Positions 52,465 through 61,402 are shown, numbered from the stretch's first letter. The stretch is 64,000 nt of DNA from Aliiglaciecola sp041538045 (GCF_041538045.1 NZ_JBGOSE010000016.1:1-64000); one strand, 5' to 3'. The notes: generated from the sequence alone by a model not told the origin. Program-made: numbers and translations.

Positions 52465-54006
52465 ATGCAACTGAATTCCACTGAAATTGCAGAACTGATC
52501 AAAAAACGAATTGAACAGTTTGATGTAAAAAGTGAAGCTCGTAACGAAGGTACCATTGTTGGTGTAACTGACGGTATCATTCGTGTCCATGGCCTTGCCG
52601 ATGTAATGCAAGGTGAAATGATTGAGCTTCCTGGTAATCGTTATGCTATCGCATTGAACCTTGAACGAGATTCTGTAGGTGCGGTAGTAATGGGTCCTTA
52701 TGCGGATCTACGTGAAGGTATGAAAGTCCAATCTACAGGTCGTATTTTGGAAGTTCCTGTTGGCCGTGCCCTTTTAGGTCGCGTAGTTAACACCTTGGGT
52801 GAGCCTATTGATGGTAAAGGCGCAATTGATGCTGAAGGTTTTGAACCAGTAGAAAAAATTGCTCCAGGCGTAATTGAACGTCAATCAGTAGACCGACCTA
52901 TCCAAACAGGTTATAAATCGGTTGATGCCATGATCCCAGTAGGTCGTGGACAACGTGAATTGGTTATCGGTGACCGTCAAACAGGTAAAACTGCTTTGGC
53001 AATCGATGCCATCATCAACCAAAAAGGCACTGGCGTTAGCTGTGTATACGTAGCGGTTGGCCAAAAGGCTTCTACCATTGCTAACGTAGTACGTAAGCTA
53101 GAAGAGCACGGCGCAATGGATCACACCATTGTAGTTGCTGCTTCTGCGTCAGAATCAGCAGCACTTCAGTACTTAGCACCTTATTCTGGTTGTACTATGG
53201 GTGAGTTTTTCCGTGACCGCGGTGAAGACGCACTAATCGTATACGATGATTTGTCTAAGCAAGCTGTAGCCTATCGTCAAATATCATTGCTACTTCGTCG
53301 TCCTCCAGGTCGTGAAGCTTATCCTGGTGATGTTTTCTATCTTCACTCTCGTCTTCTTGAGCGTGCAGCTCGTGTAAACGACGTTTACGTAGAAAAATTC
53401 ACTAATGGTGAAGTAAAAGGCCAAACAGGTTCATTGACTGCATTGCCAATCATTGAAACTCAAGCCGGTGACGTATCAGCATTCGTACCTACTAACGTAA
53501 TATCAATTACCGATGGTCAGATCTTCTTAGAATCTGATTTGTTTAACGCGGGTATTCGCCCAGCTGTTAACGCCGGTATTTCGGTATCTCGTGTTGGTGG
53601 TGCAGCGCAAACTAAAATCATCAAGAAACTAGGTGGCGGTATTCGTCTAGCCTTGGCTCAGTATCGTGAATTGGCTGCGTTCTCGCAGTTCGCATCTGAC
53701 CTTGATGAAGCGACTCGTGAGCAACTTGAGCACGGTGAGCGCGTAACTGAATTAATGAAGCAAAACCAATATGCACCACTTTCAGTGGGCGATATGGGTG
53801 TATCTTTGTTTGCAGTTGAAAAAGGCTATTTGAAAGGCATCGAATTGAATAAAGTATTGGATTTCGAATCTTCACTACATTCATTCATGAACGCTGAATA
53901 TGCTGATCTTATGAAAACACTTAACGACACTGGTAATTACAACGGTGACATTGAAGCCCAGTTAACTGAAGCTTTGGACAAATTCAAAGCAACGCAAACT
54001 TGGTAA
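52465..54006 (+). CDS. atpA: ATP synthase F1 subunit alpha
   Basis: The 513-residue non-catalytic nucleotide-binding subunit. P-loop GDRQTGKTALAIDAI is near residue 169; VYVAVGQKASTIANV and the arginine-finger region ISVSRVGGAAQT follow. Same length as E. coli AtpA; fully intact. Confidence 0.98.
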   Translation: MQLNSTEIAELIKKRIEQFDVKSEARNEGTIVGVTDGIIRVHGLADVMQGEMIELPGNRYAIALNLERDSVGAVVMGPYADLREGMKVQSTGRILEVPVGRALLGRVVNTLGEPIDGKGAIDAEGFEPVEKIAPGVIERQSVDRPIQTGYKSVDAMIPVGRGQRELVIGDRQTGKTALAIDAIINQKGTGVSCVYVAVGQKASTIANVVRKLEEHGAMDHTIVVAASASESAALQYLAPYSGCTMGEFFRDRGEDALIVYDDLSKQAVAYRQISLLLRRPPGREAYPGDVFYLHSRLLERAARVNDVYVEKFTNGEVKGQTGSLTALPIIETQAGDVSAFVPTNVISITDGQIFLESDLFNAGIRPAVNAGISVSRVGGAAQTKIIKKLGGGIRLALAQYRELAAFSQFASDLDEATREQLEHGERVTELMKQNQYAPLSVGDMGVSLFAVEKGYLKGIELNKVLDFESSLHSFMNAEYADLMKTLNDTGNYNGDIEAQLTEALDKFKATQTW

Positions 54007-54058
54007 TCAATTGGGTAGCTTAACCGCTACCCTAACGTTGAGAAATCGGAGATAAGTC

Positions 54059-54919
54059 ATGGCCAGCGGTAAAGAGATAAAAGGTAAGATCGGGAGTATT
54101 AAAAACACTCAAAAGATCACCAGTGCTATGGAAATGGTTGCCGCGTCTAAAATGAAAAAGGCGCAAGACCGTATGGAATCCAGCCGTCCATATGCCGAAA
54201 GCATGCGTCAAGTGATTGGTCACGTGGCCCACGGTAACCTTGAATATCGCCATCCTTATTTGGATGAGCGTGAGGTGAAACGTGTTGGTTATATCGTGAT
54301 TTCAACTGACCGTGGTCTGTGTGGTGGATTGAACTCAAATGAGTTCAAAAAAGTAAGCCAAGACGTCAAAAAATGGCAAGACCAAGACGTTGAAGTGAGC
54401 TTCGCTGCATTGGGCGCAAAAGCATGTGGTTTTTTCGGCCGATTCGGAGGCAAGGTACTTGCAGCTGAATCTGGGATAGGTGATTCGCCAAGTGTTCAAG
54501 ATGTTATTGGTTTAGTACGTGTAATGTTAAACGCGTACAACGAAGGTGAAATAGACCGTTTGTTTTTGGTCTACAACGACTTTGTCAATACTATGACGCA
54601 AGAACCCAGAATCGATCAATTGTTACCTTTGCCTAAGTCTGATGAAGAAGAATTAAAGCATCGTTGGGATTACATTTACGAACCAGATCCAAAACCAATT
54701 TTGGAAAAATTAATGGTCCGTTATATCGAATCTCAGGTGTACCAAGGCGTAGTAGAAAATTCTGCGTCAGAGCAAGCCGCGCGAATGGTAGCGATGAAAG
54801 CCGCTACTGATAACGCAGGCGATCTAATCGATGATTTGCAATTGGTATACAACAAAGCACGTCAAGCAGCTATCACACAAGAAATTAGTGAGATAGTGAG
54901 CGGCGCGGCAGCGGTGTAG
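54059..54919 (+). CDS. atpG: ATP synthase F1 subunit gamma
   Basis: The 286-residue central-stalk subunit that transmits rotation. N-terminal helix GKEIKGKIGSIKNTQKIT and the C-terminal KAATDNAGDLIDDLQLVYNK are the diagnostic coiled-coil pair, with the middle STDRGLCGGLN. Confidence 0.98.
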   Translation: MASGKEIKGKIGSIKNTQKITSAMEMVAASKMKKAQDRMESSRPYAESMRQVIGHVAHGNLEYRHPYLDEREVKRVGYIVISTDRGLCGGLNSNEFKKVSQDVKKWQDQDVEVSFAALGAKACGFFGRFGGKVLAAESGIGDSPSVQDVIGLVRVMLNAYNEGEIDRLFLVYNDFVNTMTQEPRIDQLLPLPKSDEEELKHRWDYIYEPDPKPILEKLMVRYIESQVYQGVVENSASEQAARMVAMKAATDNAGDLIDDLQLVYNKARQAAITQEISEIVSGAAAV

Positions 54920-54950
54920 GCAAAGGTTTAAAAATTAATGAGGACTAAAC

Positions 54951-56336
54951 ATGAGTCAAGGTAAGGTCGTCCAAATCATTGGTGCGGTTGTGGATATTGA
55001 ATTTCCACAAGATGCCGTTCCAACTATATATGACGCACTGATAGTTACCGAAGGTAACTTGAAGGGATTAACCTTAGAAGTGCAACAGCAACTTGGTGGC
55101 GGTGTGGTACGTAGTATCGCATTGGGAACCACTGACGGCTTAAGCCGTGGGTTAGCTGTAGAAAATACAGGTGCACCTATTACAGTTCCAGTTGGTACCA
55201 AAACATTGGGCCGTATTATGGACGTATTAGGTAATCCAATCGACGAAGCTGGCCCAATTGGTGAAGAAGAGCGTATGTCTATTCACCGTGCAGCGCCTAG
55301 CTACGAAGACCAATCAAGTTCTGTAGAACTACTTGAAACTGGTATCAAAGTAATCGACTTAGTTTGTCCCTTCGCAAAAGGTGGTAAAGTTGGTCTATTC
55401 GGTGGTGCTGGTGTAGGTAAAACAGTAAACATGATGGAATTGATTCGTAACATCGCTATCGAGCATAGTGGATACTCAGTATTCGCCGGTGTTGGTGAGC
55501 GTACTCGTGAAGGTAACGATTTCTATCACGAAATGAACGAATCTAACGTACTAGACAAAGTATCACTAGTATATGGACAGATGAACGAGCCTCCTGGAAA
55601 CCGTTTACGCGTAGCGTTAACTGGTTTGACTATGGCCGAGAAATTCCGTGACGAAGGTCGTGACGTACTGTTCTTCGTAGATAACATCTATCGTTATACA
55701 CTAGCTGGTACAGAAGTATCTGCACTACTAGGTCGTATGCCATCAGCGGTAGGTTACCAGCCTACATTGGCTGAAGAGATGGGTGTATTGCAAGAACGTA
55801 TTGCATCTACTAAGACTGGTTCAATCACATCAATCCAAGCGGTATACGTACCTGCGGATGATTTGACTGACCCTAGCCCAGCAACAACCTTTGCTCACTT
55901 GGATGCAACAGTTGTATTGTCTCGTGATATCGCTTCTTTGGGTATTTACCCAGCGGTTGATCCACTAGATTCTACGTCTCGTCAGCTTGACCCTCAGGTT
56001 ATTGGTCAAGAGCATTATGACACAGCACGTGGCGTTCAGTCGGTTCTTCAGCGTTATAAAGAATTGAAAGATATCATTGCGATTCTAGGTATGGACGAAT
56101 TGTCAGAAGAAGACAAATTATCTGTATCTCGTGCTCGTAAGATCCAGCGTTTCTTGTCACAGCCATTCTTCGTTGCTGAAGTATTTACCGGTTCACCGGG
56201 CAAATATGTATCTTTGAAAGATACTATCAGTGGCTTTAAAGGGATCCTTGCAGGTGAGTATGATCACTTACCAGAGCAAGCTTTCTATATGGTTGGCTCA
56301 ATTGACGAAGCCGCTGAAAAAGCCAAAGGCAAGTAA
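54951..56336 (+). CDS. atpD: ATP synthase F1 subunit beta
   Basis: The 461-residue catalytic subunit. P-loop GGAGVGKTVNMMELI is near 150; catalytic glutamate region GVGERTREGND, Walker B DVLFFVDNIYRY and LDSTSRQLDP are present. Length equals E. coli AtpD within one residue. Confidence 0.98.
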   Translation: MSQGKVVQIIGAVVDIEFPQDAVPTIYDALIVTEGNLKGLTLEVQQQLGGGVVRSIALGTTDGLSRGLAVENTGAPITVPVGTKTLGRIMDVLGNPIDEAGPIGEEERMSIHRAAPSYEDQSSSVELLETGIKVIDLVCPFAKGGKVGLFGGAGVGKTVNMMELIRNIAIEHSGYSVFAGVGERTREGNDFYHEMNESNVLDKVSLVYGQMNEPPGNRLRVALTGLTMAEKFRDEGRDVLFFVDNIYRYTLAGTEVSALLGRMPSAVGYQPTLAEEMGVLQERIASTKTGSITSIQAVYVPADDLTDPSPATTFAHLDATVVLSRDIASLGIYPAVDPLDSTSRQLDPQVIGQEHYDTARGVQSVLQRYKELKDIIAILGMDELSEEDKLSVSRARKIQRFLSQPFFVAEVFTGSPGKYVSLKDTISGFKGILAGEYDHLPEQAFYMVGSIDEAAEKAKGK

Positions 56337-56394
56337 GACGCAATATACTGCGTCTTTTTCCTTAGTTTTTTCGTAAACCTAAATAGGAGGTCCC

Positions 56395-56808
56395 ATGGCA
56401 ATGACAGTACATCTGGATGTGGTAAGTGCCGAAGACAAGATTTTTTCTGGTCTGGTAGAAACTATTCAGATTACCGGTAGTGAAGGTGAGCTAGGTATTC
56501 ATCCTGGACACGCACCTTTAATTACAGCGTTAAATCCTGGCATGGTTCGTTTGGTTAAACAGTTTGGTGAAGAAGAAATCATCTACATTGCTGGTGGACT
56601 GTTAGAAGTTCAACCTGGTACTGTGACTGTTTTGGCTGATACTGCTGTTCGCGCAGAAGACTTAGATGAACAATCTGCTTTAGAAGCAAAACGTTCAGCT
56701 GAAGAACATATCGCAAACGGTGGAGCTGACTTTGATTATGCTGAAGCCGCTGCTCAACTTGCAGAAGCCATCGCGCAAATCCGATTAATTCAGAAATTGC
56801 GTAAATAA
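56395..56808 (+). CDS. atpC: ATP synthase F1 subunit epsilon
   Basis: A 137-residue regulatory subunit of the central stalk: N-terminal beta sandwich (TVHLDVVSAEDKIFSG, GELGIHPGHAPLITAL) and a two-helix C-terminal domain that can inhibit ATPase activity. AGGAGG lies 8 bases before the start. Last gene of the operon, closed by a terminator. Confidence 0.97.
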   Translation: MAMTVHLDVVSAEDKIFSGLVETIQITGSEGELGIHPGHAPLITALNPGMVRLVKQFGEEEIIYIAGGLLEVQPGTVTVLADTAVRAEDLDEQSALEAKRSAEEHIANGGADFDYAEAAAQLAEAIAQIRLIQKLRK

Positions 56809-56827
56809 CCAGAATTTAGTTATTCGT

Positions 56828-56857
56828 AAAAAACCCAGCCAAGTGCTGGGTTTTTTT
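56828..56857 (+). terminator. Terminator of the atp operon
   Basis: A-rich left arm, CCCAGC-CAAGT-GCTGGG stem, then seven T, 20 bases after the atpC stop. Confidence 0.9.
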
Positions 56858-56978
56858 ATAACTAAGGTTTTGTAACCATGATTAATTGAGCCTAAAAACG
56901 ATTAGTAGTGGTTTAAAAAGACAACTCTGGTTTATAGTTAACCTTAATGCAATCTGCGCAAGGACCTAGTTCTTCCAT

Positions 56979-57407
56979 ATGAAAATCAATACAATCATGA
57001 CGACAGATATCGTTTGTGTGCAAATGGACAGCACTTTATCTGAAGTAAAAAGACTATTTGAAAACCATAAATTCCATCATTTGTTAGTGGTGGAAAATAC
57101 CAAGCTAGTGGGCATTTTATCGGATAGAGATTACTTAAAAGCGATTAGCCCCAATATCGATACAGCTGTTGAATCCCTGCGAGATAGCGCTAGTCTAAAC
57201 AAACGGGTGCACCAAATTATGAGTCGCGACTTAGTCACCCTGTCGCCCAGCAGTGGACTTTTCAAAGCCATTCAAACCTTTAATGCCAACGGCGTTTCCT
57301 GTATTCCGGTTATTAATTCTGAATTTCAACCAGTGGGAATTTTAAGTTGGCGGGATGTATTCAAGTTCGTTGAAACAAAACAAATAGAAAAGTACCTTTC
57401 AAAATAG
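56979..57407 (+). CDS. CBS-domain pair protein
   Basis: A 142-residue protein consisting of two CBS domains (about 3-60 and 73-135): IMTTDIVCVQMDSTLSEV, LVGILSDRDYL, IMSRDLVTLSP and PVGILSWRDVFKF. Such stand-alone pairs bind adenine nucleotides and act as energy or ligand sensors. It runs convergently into the integrase gene, with stop codons 9 bases overlapping. It belongs to the core side of the integron boundary. Confidence 0.9.
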   Translation: MKINTIMTTDIVCVQMDSTLSEVKRLFENHKFHHLLVVENTKLVGILSDRDYLKAISPNIDTAVESLRDSASLNKRVHQIMSRDLVTLSPSSGLFKAIQTFNANGVSCIPVINSEFQPVGILSWRDVFKFVETKQIEKYLSK

Positions 57408-58364
57408 ATTAGTTAACGGACTAATCACTGAATTCCCTCCCCTTTGTAATATATGCGTATAGATTTGTGTGGTGCGCAGATCCGCATGGCCTAATTGATC
57501 TTGAACCGTGCGAATGTCGGCCCCAGATTGTAAAAGATGGGTTGCGAAGGTATGACGCAGCGTATGAGGTGTGACGTTCTTATTGATTTCTGCATGCTTA
57601 CTGGCAGTTCTTATCGCTTTTTGTAATCCAGACTCATCTAAATGATGACGCCGTAATTTTTTCGTTTCTGGATCGATAGATAAGCGACTAGAGGGAAATA
57701 GATATTGCCACCCCAATTCGTTAGTCGCTGACTTGTACTTAACTCTTAATCTATTTGGTAACCAAACCCCAGAAAAATTGGGGTTAGCAATATCAGTAGT
57801 TAAATAGTGATCCACTAAAACTACCTGTTTATGTAAATCTGAAATCAGGTTATCAGCTAAAGTTACCACACGATGTTTACCGCCTTTGCTGTTCCATATT
57901 CGCACCGATTTATAGTCAAAATCTATATCCTTAACCCGCAGTCGAATACATTCCATTAAGCGTAACCCGCTGCCATACAAAAGCGATGCAGGTAGTTTAT
58001 AATTGGCATTGATGCAATTGAGTAAGGCACGTACTTCGGGTTGTGTTAACACCACAGGTAGTTTTTGTTGTCGAATGCTACGCACATACTTCAACTTTAA
58101 AGATAAGGGCTTCTCAATAATTTCTGCGTACAAAAAAGACAGCGCATTCAAGGCAATTTTTTGAGTGGAAACTGCAACGTCTAATTCCAACACCAAATGG
58201 GATAAAAACTGTTCTACTTCCAAATTATGTAACTGAGCAGGATGACGCTTGTTATGAAAATGAATGTAGCTACTTATCCAAGTTAAATAGGTTTGAATGG
58301 TACGTTTTGCATAATGACGCTGATACATTTCGTCTTTCAACATTTCCAAAAATGGCGATTTCAT
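57399..58364 (-). CDS. intI: Integron integrase
   Basis: A tyrosine recombinase of 321 residues from the ATG at 58364 (MKSPFLEMLKDEMYQRHYAK). The catalytic set is R135 (SGLRLMECIRLR), H267 and R270 (TPHTLRHTFATHLL), H293 (LGHADLRTTQ) and Y302 (QIYTH). It has the extra IntI-specific segment at about 215-245 (NELGWQYLFPSSRLSIDP through LRRHHLDES) that ordinary phage integrases lack, which makes this an integron integrase. It is transcribed away from the cassette array, and a LexA box precedes it. An upstream extension of the frame to 58466 is hydrophobic and unlike the family. Confidence 0.95.
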   Translation of the reverse strand: MKSPFLEMLKDEMYQRHYAKRTIQTYLTWISSYIHFHNKRHPAQLHNLEVEQFLSHLVLELDVAVSTQKIALNALSFLYAEIIEKPLSLKLKYVRSIRQQKLPVVLTQPEVRALLNCINANYKLPASLLYGSGLRLMECIRLRVKDIDFDYKSVRIWNSKGGKHRVVTLADNLISDLHKQVVLVDHYLTTDIANPNFSGVWLPNRLRVKYKSATNELGWQYLFPSSRLSIDPETKKLRRHHLDESGLQKAIRTASKHAEINKNVTPHTLRHTFATHLLQSGADIRTVQDQLGHADLRTTQIYTHILQRGGNSVISPLTNLF

Positions 58365-58389
58365 CCCCTTTACGATCCTTGTAAAAGCA

Positions 58390-58405
58390 CTGTATAAAAC
58401 ACCAG
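58390..58405. promoter_or_regulatory. LexA (SOS) box in the integrase promoter
   Basis: CTGTATAAAACACCAG fits the LexA core CTG-N10-CAG and differs at one position from the full CTGT-N8-ACAG. It is 25 bases upstream of the integrase start. SOS control of integron integrases through such a box is established in Vibrio and class 1 integrons. Confidence 0.7.
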
Positions 58406-58597
58406 AATAGACAACTACTCCGCATAACAGCAAGAAAATGGAATAAAACTGTACTTTTACCAACACAAGTCCACTCTTCAGGACATATTTTTAACCTGTA
58501 CAGGCACTTATCAATTATGTTAAAAAAGACAATAACTAAATAAAGGAAATATTCCGCGTTGGTTTAAAGGAATTTTTCTAACTAAGAATATTGTTAT
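58406..58597 (+). other. attI: attI region and integrase/cassette junction
   Basis: Non-coding DNA between the integrase gene and the first cassette. The recombination junction is probably GTTATAT at 58593-58599, right at the start of cassette 1. A perfect palindrome CCTGTACAGG (58495-58504) may be an accessory site. A weak promoter-like pair TTATCA (58509)/AATAAC could be Pc, but I cannot define Pc with confidence. Confidence 0.55.
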
Positions 58598-58939
58598 ATG
58601 CCTATGAAAACTTTGTATAGATTGCTTGCTTTGATTATATGTTTTGCCGCGTTAATCCAATGGTACGGAATTGGTGAAAGAATTATTCATGGCTTATGGC
58701 AGTGGTTTAAATTTTATGGATATAGCAATGATGGGCGTACGACTGTTAGTGAAACTTCTTTAATAATCACATCCGTTGCGACATTCATCACTCTCATTTT
58801 TTGCATTTTATTGCACAAATATAGCGAGGATAAATTTACTAAATTAACCGTTAAGCTGTCTTCTTATTCATTAACACTAGGTTACTCTTCATTAATTGTG
58901 TTACTAATAAGCCCAATAGGTTTTTTAGTGCAGAGATAG
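58598..58939 (+). CDS. Integron cassette 1: small membrane protein
   Basis: A 113-residue protein with three predicted transmembrane helices (about 7-25, 53-72, 88-108) separated by short charged loops (one containing YGYSNDGRTT). I do not recognise a family. The start abuts the attI junction, and no good Shine-Dalgarno is visible, which is common for first cassettes. A second ATG lies two codons on. Its stop is followed within 4 bases by attC core sequence. Confidence 0.65.
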   Translation: MPMKTLYRLLALIICFAALIQWYGIGERIIHGLWQWFKFYGYSNDGRTTVSETSLIITSVATFITLIFCILLHKYSEDKFTKLTVKLSSYSLTLGYSSLIVLLISPIGFLVQR

Positions 58940-58943
58940 CGGC

Positions 58944-58961
58944 ATATAACAACACGCCCTG
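58944..58961 (+). other. attC: Left part of attC site 1, interrupted by the IS
   Basis: The core ATATAAC (58944-58950) and the arm ACGCCCTG can pair with the arm CAGGGCGTT at 60574-60582, on the other side of the insertion sequence, reconstituting an attC end pair. Confidence 0.7.
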
Positions 58962-58977
58962 AGGTGGACCGCAAGCG

Positions 58978-60246
58978 CTAAAGCCTGCTATCCACCGCAA
59001 ATTTCAGCAACGGTGAGCCTTTACTTTTCAACGCTGTCAAATAGGACGATTCGTCATATGCGGTCCTTGTTTTCCAACACCTAAATAGTATCCGTATCCA
59101 CTTAAAAGCCAGTGACCTGATGATGGTGTTATGTGGCTTTCCTTTGGCTTCTTGTTGCCGGTAATACGCCTTTGCCCAAAACGAATAACGTACAGATAAA
59201 CCCGCCCATTCAACAAACGTTTGCCGTAAAAACTTGGTACATGAATATCGCCAATGTATCCATTCCTTTTTTCCGCTACGTTCCGTTACAGGCGCAATAC
59301 CTGCGTATTTTTGTATTTCTTCAGGCGAATTATAACGGTCACGATTTGAGCCCATTGCCGCGAGTAAACGAGGGGCTATTTGTGGGCCTGCACCTGGCAA
59401 ACTATCAAAAATAAATCGGTCATTATGCTGTTTGTAGAGCGTTTTAATCTCATCATCAAAGCGTTCAATGGAAAACATGAGCTGTTTAAGTTGGGGAATG
59501 AGGCACTCAATAAGAAGTAAGTTTGGCGCAATGACTGCTTCGTCATTGGTGAGTGCTTCGGCTTGTTTGATTTCATGGATACGTTTTTCATTTACCTCAG
59601 AATAACGTGAGTTATGCAGGTTAAAGAAATCAATAAACGACTGCTTTCTGGCTCTCTTTGCTTGTGCGAGTGATGGCCAACGTGAAATAAAATCGCAGAA
59701 TATAATGGTATCCCTTTCTTTAAACCAATCAAGCACATGGGGATAATAATTCTTCAGTGTTGTGGTAATTCGATTGGTTAAATCAACGCGTTCTTGTACC
59801 AGCTTGCGACGATATTCAACTAATTGAGATAGCTTTCTAATCACTTCTGATTCGGGGGTAATGACCTTTAGTTTGTCCATGTGAAGTTTTAGAATTTCGG
59901 TCTGGATAGCGGCATCGGTAGGATCATCTTTTGCACCACTTTGCGTGAACGTTTCTCGATATCTAGCCACACTTCTGGGGTTAATGGGAAATAAAACGAT
60001 ATGGTTAAACTTGCTCAATGCATAAATAAGTGGTCCTTTTTTAAGCTCACATGCAACGGCAACGAGCTGACCTTTATATCGCGCTCTTAAGTCGTTTGCC
60101 CAAGCGTTAATGTGCTTGGGCTGAGACGAAATGACACTAAAACATTGGCTATTTGTACGGCAATTTAGTTCACAAATGTCGTGTTTACGATCCGCCCAGT
60201 CGATACCGATGAGCGCTGCAAAATTAGAAACTTCAAAGGCTTTCAT
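58978..60246 (-). CDS. IS110-family transposase (copy 1)
   Basis: A 422-residue DEDD transposase. The N-terminal RuvC-like domain has D16 in IGIDWADRKHD, E67 in ACELKKG, and the pair D108/D111 in KDDPTDA. The C-terminal Transposase_20 domain has LPGAGPQIAPRLLAAMG and IQKYAGIAPVTERSGK. I start at the ATG at 60246, preceded by AGGAGGCC; the frame is open further upstream, but that part belongs to the non-coding end. Its stop lies only about 16 bases from the element end. Confidence 0.93.
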   Translation of the reverse strand: MKAFEVSNFAALIGIDWADRKHDICELNCRTNSQCFSVISSQPKHINAWANDLRARYKGQLVAVACELKKGPLIYALSKFNHIVLFPINPRSVARYRETFTQSGAKDDPTDAAIQTEILKLHMDKLKVITPESEVIRKLSQLVEYRRKLVQERVDLTNRITTTLKNYYPHVLDWFKERDTIIFCDFISRWPSLAQAKRARKQSFIDFFNLHNSRYSEVNEKRIHEIKQAEALTNDEAVIAPNLLLIECLIPQLKQLMFSIERFDDEIKTLYKQHNDRFIFDSLPGAGPQIAPRLLAAMGSNRDRYNSPEEIQKYAGIAPVTERSGKKEWIHWRYSCTKFLRQTFVEWAGLSVRYSFWAKAYYRQQEAKGKPHNTIIRSLAFKWIRILFRCWKTRTAYDESSYLTALKSKGSPLLKFAVDSRL

Positions 60247-60497
60247 TATTGGCCTCCTAAGCGTAAAGTTAGAATTGGAATATGGTGGTAAATTTGTTTC
60301 TTCGCAGGTCTTATAGATAGTCGGTGCGACGACATTCCCTGAGTATGCGTAGTGAAACAAGTGACTTCTGTTGATTCGAAAGTCTTGTTATGAGCATCAA
60401 ATGCTATCGCTCAAATATTCGTGATCAACAGAAGCATATTCCACCGATTAATGAGATAGGTAAACTGATTAATTAATGGAACGGTCAAACTATAAGC
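60247..60497 (-). ncRNA. Candidate guide (bridge/seek) RNA region of IS copy 1
   Basis: The only non-coding part of the element large enough for the guide RNA that IS110/IS1111 elements use for target choice. It contains an 11-bp perfect stem CTTCTGTTGAT/ATCAACAGAAG (60365-60375 with 60424-60434) enclosing a nested AGCAT/ATGCT hairpin (60393-60405). An internal loop contains TTGTTAT (60385-60391), the complement of ATAACAA in the attC target. RNA ends and strand are not determined; the RNA call is inference. Confidence 0.45.
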
Positions 60498-60586
60498 TGT
60501 TCAAGCGGGACTTCTAACAGTTGGCTGGTTTCGCTTCGCTCACAATTTTAGCCAACTATTATAAGCCCCTTAACAGGGCGTTAGGC
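60498..60586 (+). other. attC: Right part of attC site 1
   Basis: After the IS come TTCAAGCGGGAC, the inverted arms AGTTGGCT / AGCCAACT, GCCCCTTAACAGGGC and the core GTTAGGC (60580-60586). Joined to 58944-58961 it folds as a normal attC hairpin of about 105 bases. Confidence 0.75.
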
Positions 60587-60601
60587 ATTTAGGAGAGTTC
60601 A

Positions 60602-61279
60602 GTGGTTATCTTTAGAATCTTATTTAGCCTGATTATTATTGGGGCTGCTATTTATTGGTACTTTAACCCTGATAGTCATATGGAACCAATCATAATAATT
60701 ATTTCTTCAGTTTTGGTTCTTATTGCAAGCTTTAATCACTGGTCTGCTCGTAAAAAATCGGATGAAAAGCCTGTTAAAGAAAGTGAACTTTCAATAGATA
60801 TTATTTCCCCAAAAATACGCTGTTATCGTGAATGGATCGACTACGGCATTAAAATAGACTTTGAGCTTTTCTTTAGCAAAAAGGTTTTAATTAAAAGCAT
60901 AAAACTTAAATATAAAGAGCCGTTTGGGCTTGGTGAAAAGTGGGAACAAAGAGCTGATTTATATTATGTTGAACTAGATCATGAAGACTTATTGGCGCAG
61001 GATTTGGCGCAACTAGAAAAATCACTTAAAGAAAAAGCTTCATTACCTAGTTTCCCTCGCACTTTTGAAGAAAAATCTATTTTACAAGTTACTTTATGTG
61101 GCTATGTTGCTGGTGAACGTTTGCCCGATGGTTGGGAGGGCGTTTCGTTGAAGAATTGGACATTAGTTGTTGAGTATAACGAAAATCAAACACTTGAGAC
61201 TCCGATTATACTCCAAGCACATGATAAGTCAGAGAAGCGAGCAACTGAGTTTAAATATGTTGGTTTCGTAAATGCCTAA
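60602..61279 (+). CDS. Integron cassette 2: membrane-anchored protein of unknown function
   Basis: A 225-residue protein. Two transmembrane helices form an N-terminal hairpin (about 4-21 and 29-44), followed by a basic linker (SARKKSDEKPVKE) and a soluble mixed alpha/beta domain of about 170 residues (FELFFSKKVLIKSIKLKYKE, LQVTLCGYVAGERLPDGWEG). I do not recognise a family. The start is GTG with AGGAGAG 6-10 bases upstream, immediately after the attC core. The stop overlaps the next attC. Confidence 0.7.
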   Translation: MVIFRILFSLIIIGAAIYWYFNPDSHMEPIIIIISSVLVLIASFNHWSARKKSDEKPVKESELSIDIISPKIRCYREWIDYGIKIDFELFFSKKVLIKSIKLKYKEPFGLGEKWEQRADLYYVELDHEDLLAQDLAQLEKSLKEKASLPSFPRTFEEKSILQVTLCGYVAGERLPDGWEGVSLKNWTLVVEYNENQTLETPIILQAHDKSEKRATEFKYVGFVNA

Positions 61280-61376
61280 CAAAGCCATCAAACAAAGGAC
61301 ACAAAACAGCAGGCTTGTGCTCCTTCGTCGCCAATTTTAGCCTGCTATTTTGTGCCGTTTACGGCAAGCGTTATAC
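61274..61376 (+). other. attC: attC site 2 (intact)
   Basis: 103 bases from the core GCCTAAC (61274-61280) to the core GTTATAC (61370-61376). The internal arms AGCAGGC/GCCTGCT are inverted, and ACACAAAACAGC pairs imperfectly with the segment around ATTTTGTGC. It is the only uninterrupted attC in the window and separates cassettes 2 and 3. Confidence 0.8.
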
Positions 61377-61402
61377 CTATAAATAGTCGAATCGAGTATT
61401 AA

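Larger units (their letters stand above)
58962..60497 (-). mobile_element. IS1111-type insertion sequence (IS110 family), copy 1, inserted in attC
   Basis: About 1.54 kb with one transposase gene and a 250-base non-coding stretch upstream of it. The block 58945-60496 recurs, apparently without change, at 62169-63720 (constant offset 3224). Outside it the flanks are different attC halves. There are no long terminal inverted repeats; short GGTGGA/TCCACC blocks sit near the two ends. The IS1111-attC group is known to insert at a fixed point in integron attC sites, and both copies here do so, after GCCCTG. Exact ends are estimates. Confidence 0.85.

Noticed and set aside
54216..54240. CACGTG in atpG as a third parS
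   Set aside because: The flanks (GGTCACGTGGCC) do not match parS beyond the central six bases.
58495..58504. CCTGTACAGG palindrome as a LexA box
   Set aside because: The CTG and CAG halves are only two bases apart, not ten. The better box is at 58390-58405.
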